A DNA stretch of 64,000 nt from Acidimicrobiia bacterium (GTDB taxonomy: Bacteria; Actinomycetota; Acidimicrobiia; Spongiisociales; ZC4RG35), in contig BPGJ01000013.1 of the NCBI GenBank assembly GCA_026002975.1, positions 1 through 64,000 on the forward strand, in the 5' to 3' direction. The position numbers and the translations under genes were made by a program. Below the pieces are notes generated by a model that worked only from the letters and a program-made list of their open reading frames with translations, ran no database searches and had not been told where the DNA came from. This document shows positions 38,263 to 46,116 of the stretch, in pieces (position 1 is the first letter of the stretch; the number at the start of each line of letters is the position of its first letter).

Positions 38263-39434
38263 GACGACACCCTTCCCGCCAGGCGTTTCAGCCCCCGGTC
38301 CAGATCCTCGTCCGACAGCGCGTAGGAAAGTCGCACATGACCCGGCGCGCCGAAAGCCTCGCCCGGTACGACCGCCACCTCGGCTTCCTCCAGGAGCCAG
38401 GAAGCGAACTCGATGGTCGAGTCCAGGCCGAGGCGGCCGACCACCGCCCCGACGTCGGGGAAGCAGTAGAAGGCACCCTGAGGTTCCTCCACCTGGAAAC
38501 CGTCGATGTCCCGGAGCAGCTCGACCATGCGTCGGCGGCGCCGGTCGAACGCCTCCCTCATCGACCAGACCGGCTCCATCGGCCCGGTCAGGGCCGCCAA
38601 GGCAGCCCTCTGCGAGACGTTGGCCACGTTGGACGTCGCGTGCGACTGCAGGTTGGCGGCGGCCGACACCACGTCGGCCGGCCCGATCAGCCATCCCACC
38701 CTCCAACCGGTCATGGCATAGGTCTTCGCCACTCCGTTCACCATCACCCAACGATCCTCCAGTTCGGGGGAGACCGCGGGCATGGAGGTGAACACCGCAT
38801 CCCCGTAGACCAGGTGTTGGTAGATGTCGTCGGTCAGCACCCAGAGGCCACGTTCACCCGCCCAGCGTCCCAACTCCCGGGTCTCTTCGGGTGTGTACAC
38901 CACCCCGGTCGGGTTCGAGGGCGAGACGAACACCAACACCTTGGTCCGCGGGGTCAGGTGGCGTTCGAGCCGTTCCACGGTGACCTTGAGTCCGGTGTCC
39001 GGAGGGACCGGCACCGGGACACCGCCCCAGATGCGGACCGCCTCGGGATAGGTGACCCAGTAGGGCACCGGGATCAGGACTTCGTCCCCCGGGTCCACCA
39101 GAGCACCCAGGGCCTGGAACACGGCCTGCTTTCCGCCGTTGGTTATCAGCACCTGTTGCGGGTCGACGGCCAGCCCGGTGTCCCTCGAAGTGACCTGGGC
39201 CACCGCCTCCCGCAACTCGGGGAGCCCCGAGTTGGCGGTGTATTTGTGGTTGCGAGGATCCCGCGCCGCCGCCGTGGCGGCTTCGACCACGTGGTCGGGT
39301 GTCGGGAAGTCGGGTTCGCCGGCTCCGAACGAGATGACGTCGCGGCCTTCCTCTCTCATCCGCCGGGCACGGTCGGACACCGCCATGGTGGCCGACTTGC
39401 CGATGGTGGAGAGGCGCTCAGATACCCGGCTCAT
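38259..39434 (-). CDS. Class I aminotransferase (aspartate aminotransferase-like)
   Basis: 391 residues of the aspartate aminotransferase I-gamma type: N-terminal SKSATMAVSDRARRM-like helix, SFGAGEPDFPTPDHV, SPSNPTGVVY, LTDDIYQHLVYGD and the PLP lysine in NGVAKTYAMTGWRVGW. It probably moves the amino group between aspartate and 2-oxoglutarate, though prephenate or other acceptors are possible. ATG 39434 has TATCGT eight bases upstream (39443-39448 on the plus axis). It is translationally coupled to the dehydrogenase gene that follows. Confidence 0.93.
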   Translation of the reverse strand: MSRVSERLSTIGKSATMAVSDRARRMREEGRDVISFGAGEPDFPTPDHVVEAATAAARDPRNHKYTANSGLPELREAVAQVTSRDTGLAVDPQQVLITNGGKQAVFQALGALVDPGDEVLIPVPYWVTYPEAVRIWGGVPVPVPPDTGLKVTVERLERHLTPRTKVLVFVSPSNPTGVVYTPEETRELGRWAGERGLWVLTDDIYQHLVYGDAVFTSMPAVSPELEDRWVMVNGVAKTYAMTGWRVGWLIGPADVVSAAANLQSHATSNVANVSQRAALAALTGPMEPVWSMREAFDRRRRRMVELLRDIDGFQVEEPQGAFYCFPDVGAVVGRLGLDSTIEFASWLLEEAEVAVVPGEAFGAPGHVRLSYALSDEDLDRGLKRLAGRVSS

Positions 39435-39442
39435 GGCGGCCC

Positions 39443-39448
39443 ACGATA
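39443..39448 (-). promoter_or_regulatory. -10 element of the aminotransferase-dehydrogenase-transporter run
   Basis: Minus-strand TATCGT, eight bases before ATG 39434, implying a leaderless transcript for the three-gene run 39434-35961. It lies in the 33-base gap after the repeat-protein gene. Confidence 0.55.
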
Positions 39449-39467
39449 GTGGGGCCGCCGACCGCCC

Positions 39468-39893
39468 TCAGCGGGCCTCGGACTCGCCGGTGGCGTCCTC
39501 CACCTTGCTCGCGACCTCCTCCGCCGCGGCTTCCGCCGTCTCGGCGGCCTGGGAAGCCTTCTCCTCGACGGTGGAGGCCAACTCGCTCATCCGGTCTCCC
39601 GTCTTCTCGCCGACCGTACCCACCTTCTCTTTGGCTTCTTCGGCGATCTCCTTGGCTTTCTCCTTGGCCTTCTCCAAGGCGGGGCCGGCCTTCTCTTTGG
39701 CTTCTTCGGCGATCTCCTTGGCTTTCTCCTTGGCCTTCTCCAAGGTGGGGCCGGCCTTCTCTTTGGCTTCTTCGGCGATCTCCTTGGCTTTCTCCTTGGC
39801 CTTCTCCAAGGTGGGGCCGGCCTTCTCGGTGAGCTCGGACGCCTCTTCCTTCGCCTTACCGAACCAACGCTTCAAAGTGTCGATGAACGCCAT
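39468..39893 (-). CDS. Lys/Glu/Ala-rich helical repeat protein (LEA/apolipoprotein-like)
   Basis: 141 residues, almost all charged or alanine. After MAFIDTLKRWFGKAKEEASEL come three near-identical 22-residue units (EKAGPTLEKAKEKAKEIAEEAK) and a degenerate alanine-rich tail. Twenty-two is twice eleven, the period of amphipathic surface-lying helices in late-embryogenesis and apolipoprotein-like proteins, so binding to membrane or dry-state protection is possible. No signal sequence, so probably cytoplasmic. AGGAGA lies six bases before ATG 39893, a Shine-Dalgarno start unlike most neighbours. Confidence 0.85.
   Translation of the reverse strand: MAFIDTLKRWFGKAKEEASELTEKAGPTLEKAKEKAKEIAEEAKEKAGPTLEKAKEKAKEIAEEAKEKAGPALEKAKEKAKEIAEEAKEKVGTVGEKTGDRMSELASTVEEKASQAAETAEAAAEEVASKVEDATGESEAR
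39624..39821. repeat. Three tandem 66-bp repeats inside a coding region
   Basis: Units begin at 39624, 39690 and 39756 and are almost identical at the DNA level, the visible difference being one C/T change (CAAGGCG or CAAGGTG). Such identity, beyond what the protein requires, indicates recent duplication or homogenisation and a likely site of copy-number change. Confidence 0.9.
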
Positions 39894-39914
39894 ACTGTCT
39901 CCTTTCCTCCGGTG

Positions 39915-41282
39915 TCATTGTATGGAACCGGCTCGGGTGGCGGCTTTCCGGGCTGCGATGTGGATCAGATCCCACACACCGGAGAAGGGAGGGGCGTAGG
40001 CCAGGTCGGTCCAAGCCAGCTCTTGGGCCGGCATGGAGGTCCAGATCGCCACCGCGAACACGTCGATGCGTTTGCCTCCGGCTGGTCCTTCGGACACTAT
40101 CTGGGCGCCCAGCAGCCTTCCCGTGTCCCGCTCGGCGGTCGCCCTGATGGTCAGAGGAGCCGCTTCCGGCCAGTACCCGGCCGTGGTGGTTCCGGTGGCG
40201 GTGGCCGAAACCGCGGCGATCCCCGCCTCTTCGGCTTCGCTCTCCCGCACACCGGTAGACGCCACCTCGACGTCGCAGACCCGGGTGATGCTGGTGCCGA
40301 GGACCCCTGGGAAGATGGCGTCGCCCCCTCCGATGTTGATCCCGGCGACCCGGCCGGTCTTGTTGGCCACGGTTCCCAGATGCGGGTTGACGGGTCGGCG
40401 GGTGACCCGGTGGAACGTCTCGGCGCAGTCCCCGGCAGCCCACACCCCGTCGATCCGGGTGCGTTGCCTCCGGTCGACGGCGATCGCTCCCGTCTCGCCC
40501 AGAGGGATTCCGGCTTTCGCGGCCAGGTCTACCTCGGGTCGGGTTCCGAGACCCAGAACCACCACGTCGGCGGGATGGGTGGCGTCGTCGCAGCCGACGC
40601 TCTCCACTCGTTCCGACCCGTTGATGCATCTCACCTGAGTCTCCAGCACCACGTCGATACCGCGTGCCCTCATGGCGTCCACCACCTTGGCGCCCAGGTC
40701 GGGATCCAGGGTGCGCTCCAAGACGGAGGGGCCCGAGGTCAGCACCTTGGTCCGCCAGCCTCGGACGGCGAAGGCTTCTGCGACCTCCAACCCGACGTAG
40801 CCGCCGCCCACGACCACGCAGTCACCCGGGCCGGCCTCGGCCACCCGTCTCAGCGCGGCCGCGTCGTCCAGGGTCCTCAGCTCGAACACCCCCTCCAGGT
40901 CGGCGCCGGCGATGTCGGGACGTACCGCGGTGGCTCCGGTGGCGACGACCAGGTCGTCGAACCCGACCCGGAAGGTCCGCCCTTCGTCCAGGGCGTGGAC
41001 CGTCACCCTGCGCCGGTCCAGGTCGATCTCGGTGACCTCGCTTCGGACGTGGACCGCGATGTCCCGGGCGGCGAAATCCTCCGGGGTTCGAGCGACCAAG
41101 CGGGACAGCGGATCTACGTAGCCGGCCACGAAATAGGGTTCCCCGCAAGCCGAGTAGCTGACCCAGGAGGACCTCTCGAAGGCGACTATCTCGAGGCGGT
41201 CGGGTCCGAGCCGCCTCCGTGCCTGACTGGCGGCCGACATGCCGGCCGCGTCCCCGCCGACGACGACCAGGCGGCGGGTCAT
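39915..41282 (-). CDS. FAD/NAD(P)-dependent oxidoreductase, CoA-disulfide reductase-like
   Basis: 455 residues of the class III pyridine-nucleotide-disulfide reductases. N-terminal FAD motif VVVGGDAAGMSAASQARR, single redox cysteine in SYSACGEPYF, NAD motif CVVVGGGYVGLEVAEAF, second FAD motif DGVWAAGDCAE and a C-terminal dimerisation domain. It may reduce CoA disulfide or a related small disulfide, or act as NADH oxidase. ATG 41282 overlaps the stop of the LapA gene (ATGA). The track's start at 41423 lies inside that gene. Confidence 0.9.
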   Translation of the reverse strand: MTRRLVVVGGDAAGMSAASQARRRLGPDRLEIVAFERSSWVSYSACGEPYFVAGYVDPLSRLVARTPEDFAARDIAVHVRSEVTEIDLDRRRVTVHALDEGRTFRVGFDDLVVATGATAVRPDIAGADLEGVFELRTLDDAAALRRVAEAGPGDCVVVGGGYVGLEVAEAFAVRGWRTKVLTSGPSVLERTLDPDLGAKVVDAMRARGIDVVLETQVRCINGSERVESVGCDDATHPADVVVLGLGTRPEVDLAAKAGIPLGETGAIAVDRRQRTRIDGVWAAGDCAETFHRVTRRPVNPHLGTVANKTGRVAGINIGGGDAIFPGVLGTSITRVCDVEVASTGVRESEAEEAGIAAVSATATGTTTAGYWPEAAPLTIRATAERDTGRLLGAQIVSEGPAGGKRIDVFAVAIWTSMPAQELAWTDLAYAPPFSGVWDLIHIAARKAATRAGSIQ

Positions 41283-41548
41283 CCGGCCCTCAGGCGACGC
41301 AGTTCTTCCTTCTCGGCGAGACGACGCCGCCGCCGGCGGCGGACGATCAAGCCGATCACCTGGTCGAGCACCATCCCCGCCACCAACACACCGATGATGA
41401 GCACGGCGAGGGGTACCCGCCATTCCCAGACGACGAACCGGATCGTGGTGTGCTGGGTGTTCTGCCAGGTGAACACCACCAGCGAGATCGACAGGAGGAG
41501 GAAGGCGACCAGCCCCCAGGAGATGCCCGGCCGGGGTTCGGGGTCCAT
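41279..41548 (-). CDS. LapA/DUF1049-family small membrane protein
   Basis: 89 residues with two membrane segments (WGLVAFLLLSISLVVFTWQNT and VPLAVLIIGVLVAGMVLDQVIGLIV), the NTQ-type motif between them and a basic helical tail (RRRRRRRLAEKEELRRLRAG). Related to lipopolysaccharide-assembly protein A of Proteobacteria, but here the role is unknown. TAACCT lies seven bases before ATG 41548. It leads the oxidoreductase gene. Confidence 0.88.
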   Translation of the reverse strand: MDPEPRPGISWGLVAFLLLSISLVVFTWQNTQHTTIRFVVWEWRVPLAVLIIGVLVAGMVLDQVIGLIVRRRRRRRLAEKEELRRLRAG

Positions 41549-41555
41549 GGCGGTG

Positions 41556-41581
41556 AGGTTAGATGGCGAGGGGTCTAGCGT
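41556..41581. promoter_or_regulatory. Divergent -10 pair for lapA-like and sugar-dehydrogenase genes
   Basis: Minus TAACCT (41556-41561) serves ATG 41548 at seven bases. Plus TAGCGT (41576-41581) serves ATG 41590 at eight bases. Only 41 bases separate the two start codons. Confidence 0.55.
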
Positions 41582-41589
41582 GTGGGCCC

Positions 41590-42786
41590 ATGCGATCCCG
41601 GCTGGTGGGTCTGGTGGTATTCGCCGCAGCTTGCGTGTCACCACCGAGTGCCGTCCCCACCACCGTCCCAACATCGACGACCACGACCGGCCCGGTGGAG
41701 ACCACCCCACCGGCCACCTCGGTCGTCACCACCACGTCTGCCGAAACGACCACAACCTCCCTACCCGCCCTGTCGGGTCTCTCCTACCGGTCCGTCGCCA
41801 CCTTCGACTTCCCCACCGTGGTCACCGCCCGGCCGGGGGACGACCGGCTGTGGGTGGCCACCAAGGACGGCCGGATCTGGGTCCTCGGTTCGGACGGTCC
41901 GGTCTTCGACCTGTCCGACCAGGTTCGCAACCGGGGTGAGCAGGGACTGCTCGGCATGGCGTTCCACCCCCGGCGTCCCGACCTCCTCTACGTCCACTTC
42001 AGCGCCAACGACGGGGACACGGTCCTCATGGAGCTGTCGGTGACCGACGGGTCCAGCCGGACGTTGCTGCGGATCCCTCAGCCCGCGGCCAACCACAACG
42101 GGGGGATGGTCGCCTTCGACGAGGCGGGGCTGCTCTACCTCGGCCTCGGCGATGGTGGCGGCGCCGGGGACCGGTTCGGGAACGGGCAGAACACCGAAAC
42201 CCTGCTGGGAGGCATCGTGCGGATCGACCCGATGGGTGACCCCTATCGGGTTCCGCCATCCAACCCGTTCGTCGCGGGCGGTGGGGCGCCCGAGCTGTGG
42301 GCCTACGGGCTGCGGAACCCGTGGCGGTTCTGGATCGACCAGGACCTGATCTACATAGCCGACGTCGGTCAGGACTCTCACGAGGAGTTGAACGTGGTCC
42401 CCCTCGCCGACGTGGGTTACAACTTCGGGTGGCCGATCACCGAGGGCTTGGAGTGTTTTCGACCTGCCCGGGGCTGCGACACGTCGGGTCTGGTCATGCC
42501 CGTGATCCAGGTCGACCACGGCGACCAGGGAACCTGCTCGATCACCGGAGGTGTGGTGTATCGGGGTGACGCCATCCCCGAACTGCAGGGAACCTACTTC
42601 TACTCGGACTTCTGCGGAGGCTGGCTGCGGTCCTTCCGGTGGAACGGCTCCGGCGTGACCGAGGAGATGGACTGGACAGCCCAGGTGGGGACGGCCGGTC
42701 AGGTGGTGTCGTTCGGGATCGGACCCGACTCGGAGATGTACGTCGCCACCACCGCCGAGGTGCTCCGGGTCCAACCCGTCAGGTGA
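41590..42786 (+). CDS. PQQ-dependent sugar dehydrogenase-like lipoprotein (YliI/aldose dehydrogenase type)
   Basis: 398 residues. A short signal with lipobox FAAAC (C15), a Thr-rich linker of about 45 residues, then the six-bladed glucose/sorbosone dehydrogenase fold: GEQGLLGMAFHP, NHNGGMVAFDEAGLLYLGLGDGG, ELWAYGLRNPWRFWID and NFGWPITEG. The family oxidises aldoses in the periplasm with PQQ; no PQQ synthesis genes are in view, so cofactor supply is unknown. The ATG is set by TAGCGT eight bases upstream. Confidence 0.9.
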   Translation: MRSRLVGLVVFAAACVSPPSAVPTTVPTSTTTTGPVETTPPATSVVTTTSAETTTTSLPALSGLSYRSVATFDFPTVVTARPGDDRLWVATKDGRIWVLGSDGPVFDLSDQVRNRGEQGLLGMAFHPRRPDLLYVHFSANDGDTVLMELSVTDGSSRTLLRIPQPAANHNGGMVAFDEAGLLYLGLGDGGGAGDRFGNGQNTETLLGGIVRIDPMGDPYRVPPSNPFVAGGGAPELWAYGLRNPWRFWIDQDLIYIADVGQDSHEELNVVPLADVGYNFGWPITEGLECFRPARGCDTSGLVMPVIQVDHGDQGTCSITGGVVYRGDAIPELQGTYFYSDFCGGWLRSFRWNGSGVTEEMDWTAQVGTAGQVVSFGIGPDSEMYVATTAEVLRVQPVR

Positions 42787-43221
42787 TCAGCGGAGCACCA
42801 TCCAGGCTCCCGCCAGCAGCAGGACCACACCGGCCGCGCGGGGGAGATCCACCGGCCGCACCGGGGCGTTCAGCAACCCGAAATGGTCGATCAGGCCGGC
42901 GAACAGGAACTGGGCGGCGGTCATCACCGTCAACGTACGCACCACTCCCAGCCGGGCGGCGCTGAACGCGATCGATCCGACGATGACCAGGCCGAGGAGC
43001 CCCGACGTCCACACCCACCAGGGCAGCTGACGGACCTGACCGATAGCCCCTCCCCGGGCGGCGGCGAGGAGAAGGGTGACCGCCAGACCCCCGCCGGCGT
43101 AGGTGACGAAGACGCTCTCGAGCGTCCCCATGCGGCTGTCCATGAAACCGGCGATCTGGGTTTGGAGGGCCACCCCCAAACCGCCGAGCACCGCGACCAG
43201 CACGATCAACCACAGCGACAC
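42787..43221 (-). CDS. YdcZ/DUF606-type DMT transporter
   Basis: 144 residues with five hydrophobic segments, beginning LWLIVLVAVLGGLGVALQTQI; half the size of a typical EamA protein, as usual for this family, which works as a dimer. Substrate unknown. GTG 43221 has GGAGG upstream at a longer spacing (GGAGGTGCATGGAAC). It ends exactly next to the convergent sugar-dehydrogenase stop with no gap. Confidence 0.88.
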   Translation of the reverse strand: MSLWLIVLVAVLGGLGVALQTQIAGFMDSRMGTLESVFVTYAGGGLAVTLLLAAARGGAIGQVRQLPWWVWTSGLLGLVIVGSIAFSAARLGVVRTLTVMTAAQFLFAGLIDHFGLLNAPVRPVDLPRAAGVVLLLAGAWMVLR

Positions 43222-43295
43222 GTTCCATGCACCTCCTGAAGCGGGCAGGCTAGGCGTCGCGAGGGGTGGGTGGTTCGCGTGTCACAGCCCACGGT

Positions 43296-43301
43296 TACGA
43301 T
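43296..43301 (+). promoter_or_regulatory. -10 element of the HerA-SbcD-SbcC-NurA operon
   Basis: TACGAT eight bases before the herA ATG (43310). The other three genes overlap end to end, so this is probably the main promoter of the whole resection operon. Confidence 0.6.
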
Positions 43302-43309
43302 CCCCCGCC

Positions 43310-44986
43310 ATGGAGACCGATCAGGTGGGGAGGGTCCTGGGGACCGAGGACGCCACCCCCCTCGAGTTCTGGTTCGGGGTGGGCGACGACGTGGCCGTCC
43401 AACTCGACGACGTGGTCGCCACCGAGAGACGCCTCCCCGGGGGTGGAAGCGTCAGGATCTACGGGGTGGTGTCCCAGGTTCGTGCACGGTACGAGGGCGC
43501 CCGCTACGACTCGGACGTGTTCCTCATCGCCGACGGTGTGCTCCCGGCCGAGATCTCCGAGGCGGCCCAGGTGATGGCCACACGTTTCGAACCCGAGACC
43601 TTCGTCCCGCCGCTCCCCGGCACGCCGGTGAGGCTGGCGGCCGATTCGGAGCGGGAAGAGGCGCTGTTCTTCGACCGGATGGAGCATCGCCTGCCGATAG
43701 GCCTGAGCCGCTCGGGCGAGCCCCTGTACCTGAACCTCGACTTCCTGGACGGTAGGCGCGGCGCCCACGTCAACATATCGGGGGTCTCGGGTGTGGCCAC
43801 CAAGACCACCTACGCCACCTTCCTGCTCCACTCCCTGTTCAACAGCGGGGTGCTCGGCACCCGGGGCACCAACACCAAGGCGCTGGTGTTCAACGTCAAG
43901 GGCGAAGACCTGCTCTTCCTCGACCGGCCCAACCTCCACCTCGACGACGAGCAGCGGGCTAGATACGAACTCCTGGGGCTGCCACCCCGACCTTTCCGGT
44001 CGGTGCGGATCTTCGCCCCGGCCCGTCCCGGCCCCTCGGGAGCTCCCCAGACCGCCGCCCGGCTGGAAGGGGTATCGGCGTTCTTCTGGACTCTGGCCGA
44101 GTTCTGTTCCGAAGAGCTGCTGCCCTTCCTGTTCGCCGACGCCGAGGACGACCGGGCCCAGTACACCATGGTGGTCCACAACGTCGCCACCCAGCTCAAG
44201 CGCCGAGCGGTCCCCATGGACCAGGGCGGGGGAGTGAGGATCGACGGGGAGACGATCAGCACCTTCCGGGACCTCGTCGGCCTGGTGTCCAACAAGGTGC
44301 AGGACGAGGAGCACCGGTACGACTGGGCCGGTCCGGCGATCGGAACCGGGACCATCAACGCCTTCCTGCGGCGGCTCCACTCGACCGTGCGGCACGTCGA
44401 GCGGATCATCAGGGGAGACGTACCCGGCGCGGAGCGACGGACGGTTACGCCCCTCCAGGGCCAGCTCACCGTGGTCGACCTGCACGGTCTCCACGACCGG
44501 GCGAAACGGTTCGTGGTGGGTGTGATCGTCAGGCGGGCCTTCGAAGAGCGGGAGGCCCAGGGTTCCTCGGAGGAGCTCTTGTTCCTGGTCCTCGACGAGC
44601 TGAACAAATACGCCCCTCGGGAGGGGTGGTCGCCCATCAAGGAGATCCTGCTGGACGTCGCCGAGAGGGGACGCAGCCTCGGGGTGATACTCATCGGCGC
44701 TCAGCAGACCGCCTCCGAGGTGGAGAGGCGGATCGTGTCCAACTCGTCCATCCGGGTGGTGGGAAGACTCGACACCGCCGAAGCAGGCCGAGAGGAATAC
44801 GGGTTCCTGCCCGGCACCCTGCGCCAACGGGCCACCATCCTCAAACCGGGGACCATGATCGTCTCCCAGCCGGAGCTCCCGGTGCCGCTGGTGGTCGAAT
44901 TCCCGTTCCCGGCGTGGGCGACGAGAGCCGCCGAAGCCGACCGGTACGAGGAAGGAGCCGGCGACCCGTTCGACGACCTCTACTGA
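43310..44986 (+). CDS. herA: HerA-family DNA translocase ATPase with variant P-loop
   Basis: 558 residues. N-terminal beta-barrel HAS-like domain (1-110), then a RecA/FtsK-type ATPase. The Walker A site reads SGVSGVATKTTYA (K165), lacking the usual GxxGSGKS glycine-lysine spacing. Walker B is LLFLVLDELNKYAP (about residue 430), followed by sensor IGAQQTASEVERRI and the late arginine-rich STRNSSIRVVGRLD-like region. HerA rings pump DNA and associate with the NurA nuclease, encoded three genes downstream. Between them lie sbcD and sbcC, giving the complete archaeal-type end-resection set. The 43103 start in the track is extended. Confidence 0.88.
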   Translation: METDQVGRVLGTEDATPLEFWFGVGDDVAVQLDDVVATERRLPGGGSVRIYGVVSQVRARYEGARYDSDVFLIADGVLPAEISEAAQVMATRFEPETFVPPLPGTPVRLAADSEREEALFFDRMEHRLPIGLSRSGEPLYLNLDFLDGRRGAHVNISGVSGVATKTTYATFLLHSLFNSGVLGTRGTNTKALVFNVKGEDLLFLDRPNLHLDDEQRARYELLGLPPRPFRSVRIFAPARPGPSGAPQTAARLEGVSAFFWTLAEFCSEELLPFLFADAEDDRAQYTMVVHNVATQLKRRAVPMDQGGGVRIDGETISTFRDLVGLVSNKVQDEEHRYDWAGPAIGTGTINAFLRRLHSTVRHVERIIRGDVPGAERRTVTPLQGQLTVVDLHGLHDRAKRFVVGVIVRRAFEEREAQGSSEELLFLVLDELNKYAPREGWSPIKEILLDVAERGRSLGVILIGAQQTASEVERRIVSNSSIRVVGRLDTAEAGREEYGFLPGTLRQRATILKPGTMIVSQPELPVPLVVEFPFPAWATRAAEADRYEEGAGDPFDDLY

Positions 44987-46116
44987 TGGTCCGGATCCTC
45001 CACACCTCCGACTGGCACGTGGGCCGGGCGATGAGAGGCATCTCCCGGGCGGAGGAGCATCGACGGGTACTGGACGAGATGGCCGACCTCGCCGCGGATC
45101 GGCGGGTGGATCTGGTCGTGGTGGCAGGCGACCTCTTCGACCAGGCGGCACCGACCCCGGAGGCGGAACACATCGTCTACCGGGGGCTGCTCCGCCTGGC
45201 GGAGGTCGCACCGGTCCTCGTGGTAGCGGGCAACCACGACAACCCCCGCCGGCTGGAGGCGGTGGCTCCGCTCCTCAGCCTGGGTCGAATCCACGTGGCT
45301 TCCCACCTTCGGCCACCTGACGAAGGGGGTGTGGTCGACTACCCCGACCTGGGGGTGCGGGTGGTGACCATGCCCTGGGTGAGACCCCAGGCCCTCATCA
45401 AGGCGGAGCAGATGTTCTTCTCGGACCCCCCCGACCGAGCCCAGACCTACGCCGCCAAGCTCGACCGGGTGGCTCGCCGGCTCTCCGAGGAGTTCGTCGC
45501 CGACCGGGTCAACCTGGCAGTGGCCCACCTGAGCGTGTACGGGGCGGAACCGTCCGGGTCCGAGCGAGCCGTGCGGAACGTGTTCGAATACGCGGTTCCG
45601 GCTTCGGCATGGGAGGGAGCCTCCTATGTGGCGTTGGGTCACTTCCACCGTCCGCAGCGAGTCGACGCCCCCGGGGAGGTCTGGTACTCGGGGTCGCCAC
45701 TTCAGCTCGACTTCGGCGAGGCCGGCGAAGCCAAATCGGTGGCGGTGGTCGAGGCGGAGCCGGGCCTACCTCCCACCATCGAACAGGTGCCGCTGCAAGG
45801 CGGACGACGGCTGGTGGTCGTCCAGGGAAGCCTCGACGAGGTGGTGGAGCAGACCAAGGACCTGGACGACTGTTTCGTCAAGGTGATCCTGCACGAGAAG
45901 TCGCGGGTCGGTCTGGCCGAGGAGGTGAGGGAACTCGTACCCGGAGTCGTCGAGGTACAGGTGGCGAAGTCCGAACACGACCGGCCGAGCCGACCCAGCC
46001 GTCGAGGTCGGAGCCCGGTGGAGCTGTTCGCCGAGTATCTGTCGTCTCGGAGCATCGACGACCCCGAGCTGGTGGCGATGTTCACCGAACTGCTGGAGCA
46101 GGTAGATGAGACCTGA
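44986..46116 (+). CDS. sbcD: DNA double-strand-break nuclease subunit SbcD (Mre11-like)
   Basis: 376 residues of the calcineurin-like phosphoesterase family with all manganese motifs: HTSDWHVGR (D9, H11), VVVAGDLFDQ, VVAGNHDN, VAHLSV and YVALGHFHRPQ. With SbcC it trims blocked DNA ends and hairpins. Its ATG (44986) overlaps the herA TGA by one base, and sbcC starts 11 bases before its stop, so all three are coupled. Confidence 0.96.
   Translation: MVRILHTSDWHVGRAMRGISRAEEHRRVLDEMADLAADRRVDLVVVAGDLFDQAAPTPEAEHIVYRGLLRLAEVAPVLVVAGNHDNPRRLEAVAPLLSLGRIHVASHLRPPDEGGVVDYPDLGVRVVTMPWVRPQALIKAEQMFFSDPPDRAQTYAAKLDRVARRLSEEFVADRVNLAVAHLSVYGAEPSGSERAVRNVFEYAVPASAWEGASYVALGHFHRPQRVDAPGEVWYSGSPLQLDFGEAGEAKSVAVVEAEPGLPPTIEQVPLQGGRRLVVVQGSLDEVVEQTKDLDDCFVKVILHEKSRVGLAEEVRELVPGVVEVQVAKSEHDRPSRPSRRGRSPVELFAEYLSSRSIDDPELVAMFTELLEQVDET

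Noticed and set aside
39624-39821. CRISPR array
   Set aside because: Repeats are directly tandem with no spacers and encode a helical protein; no array elsewhere in the window.
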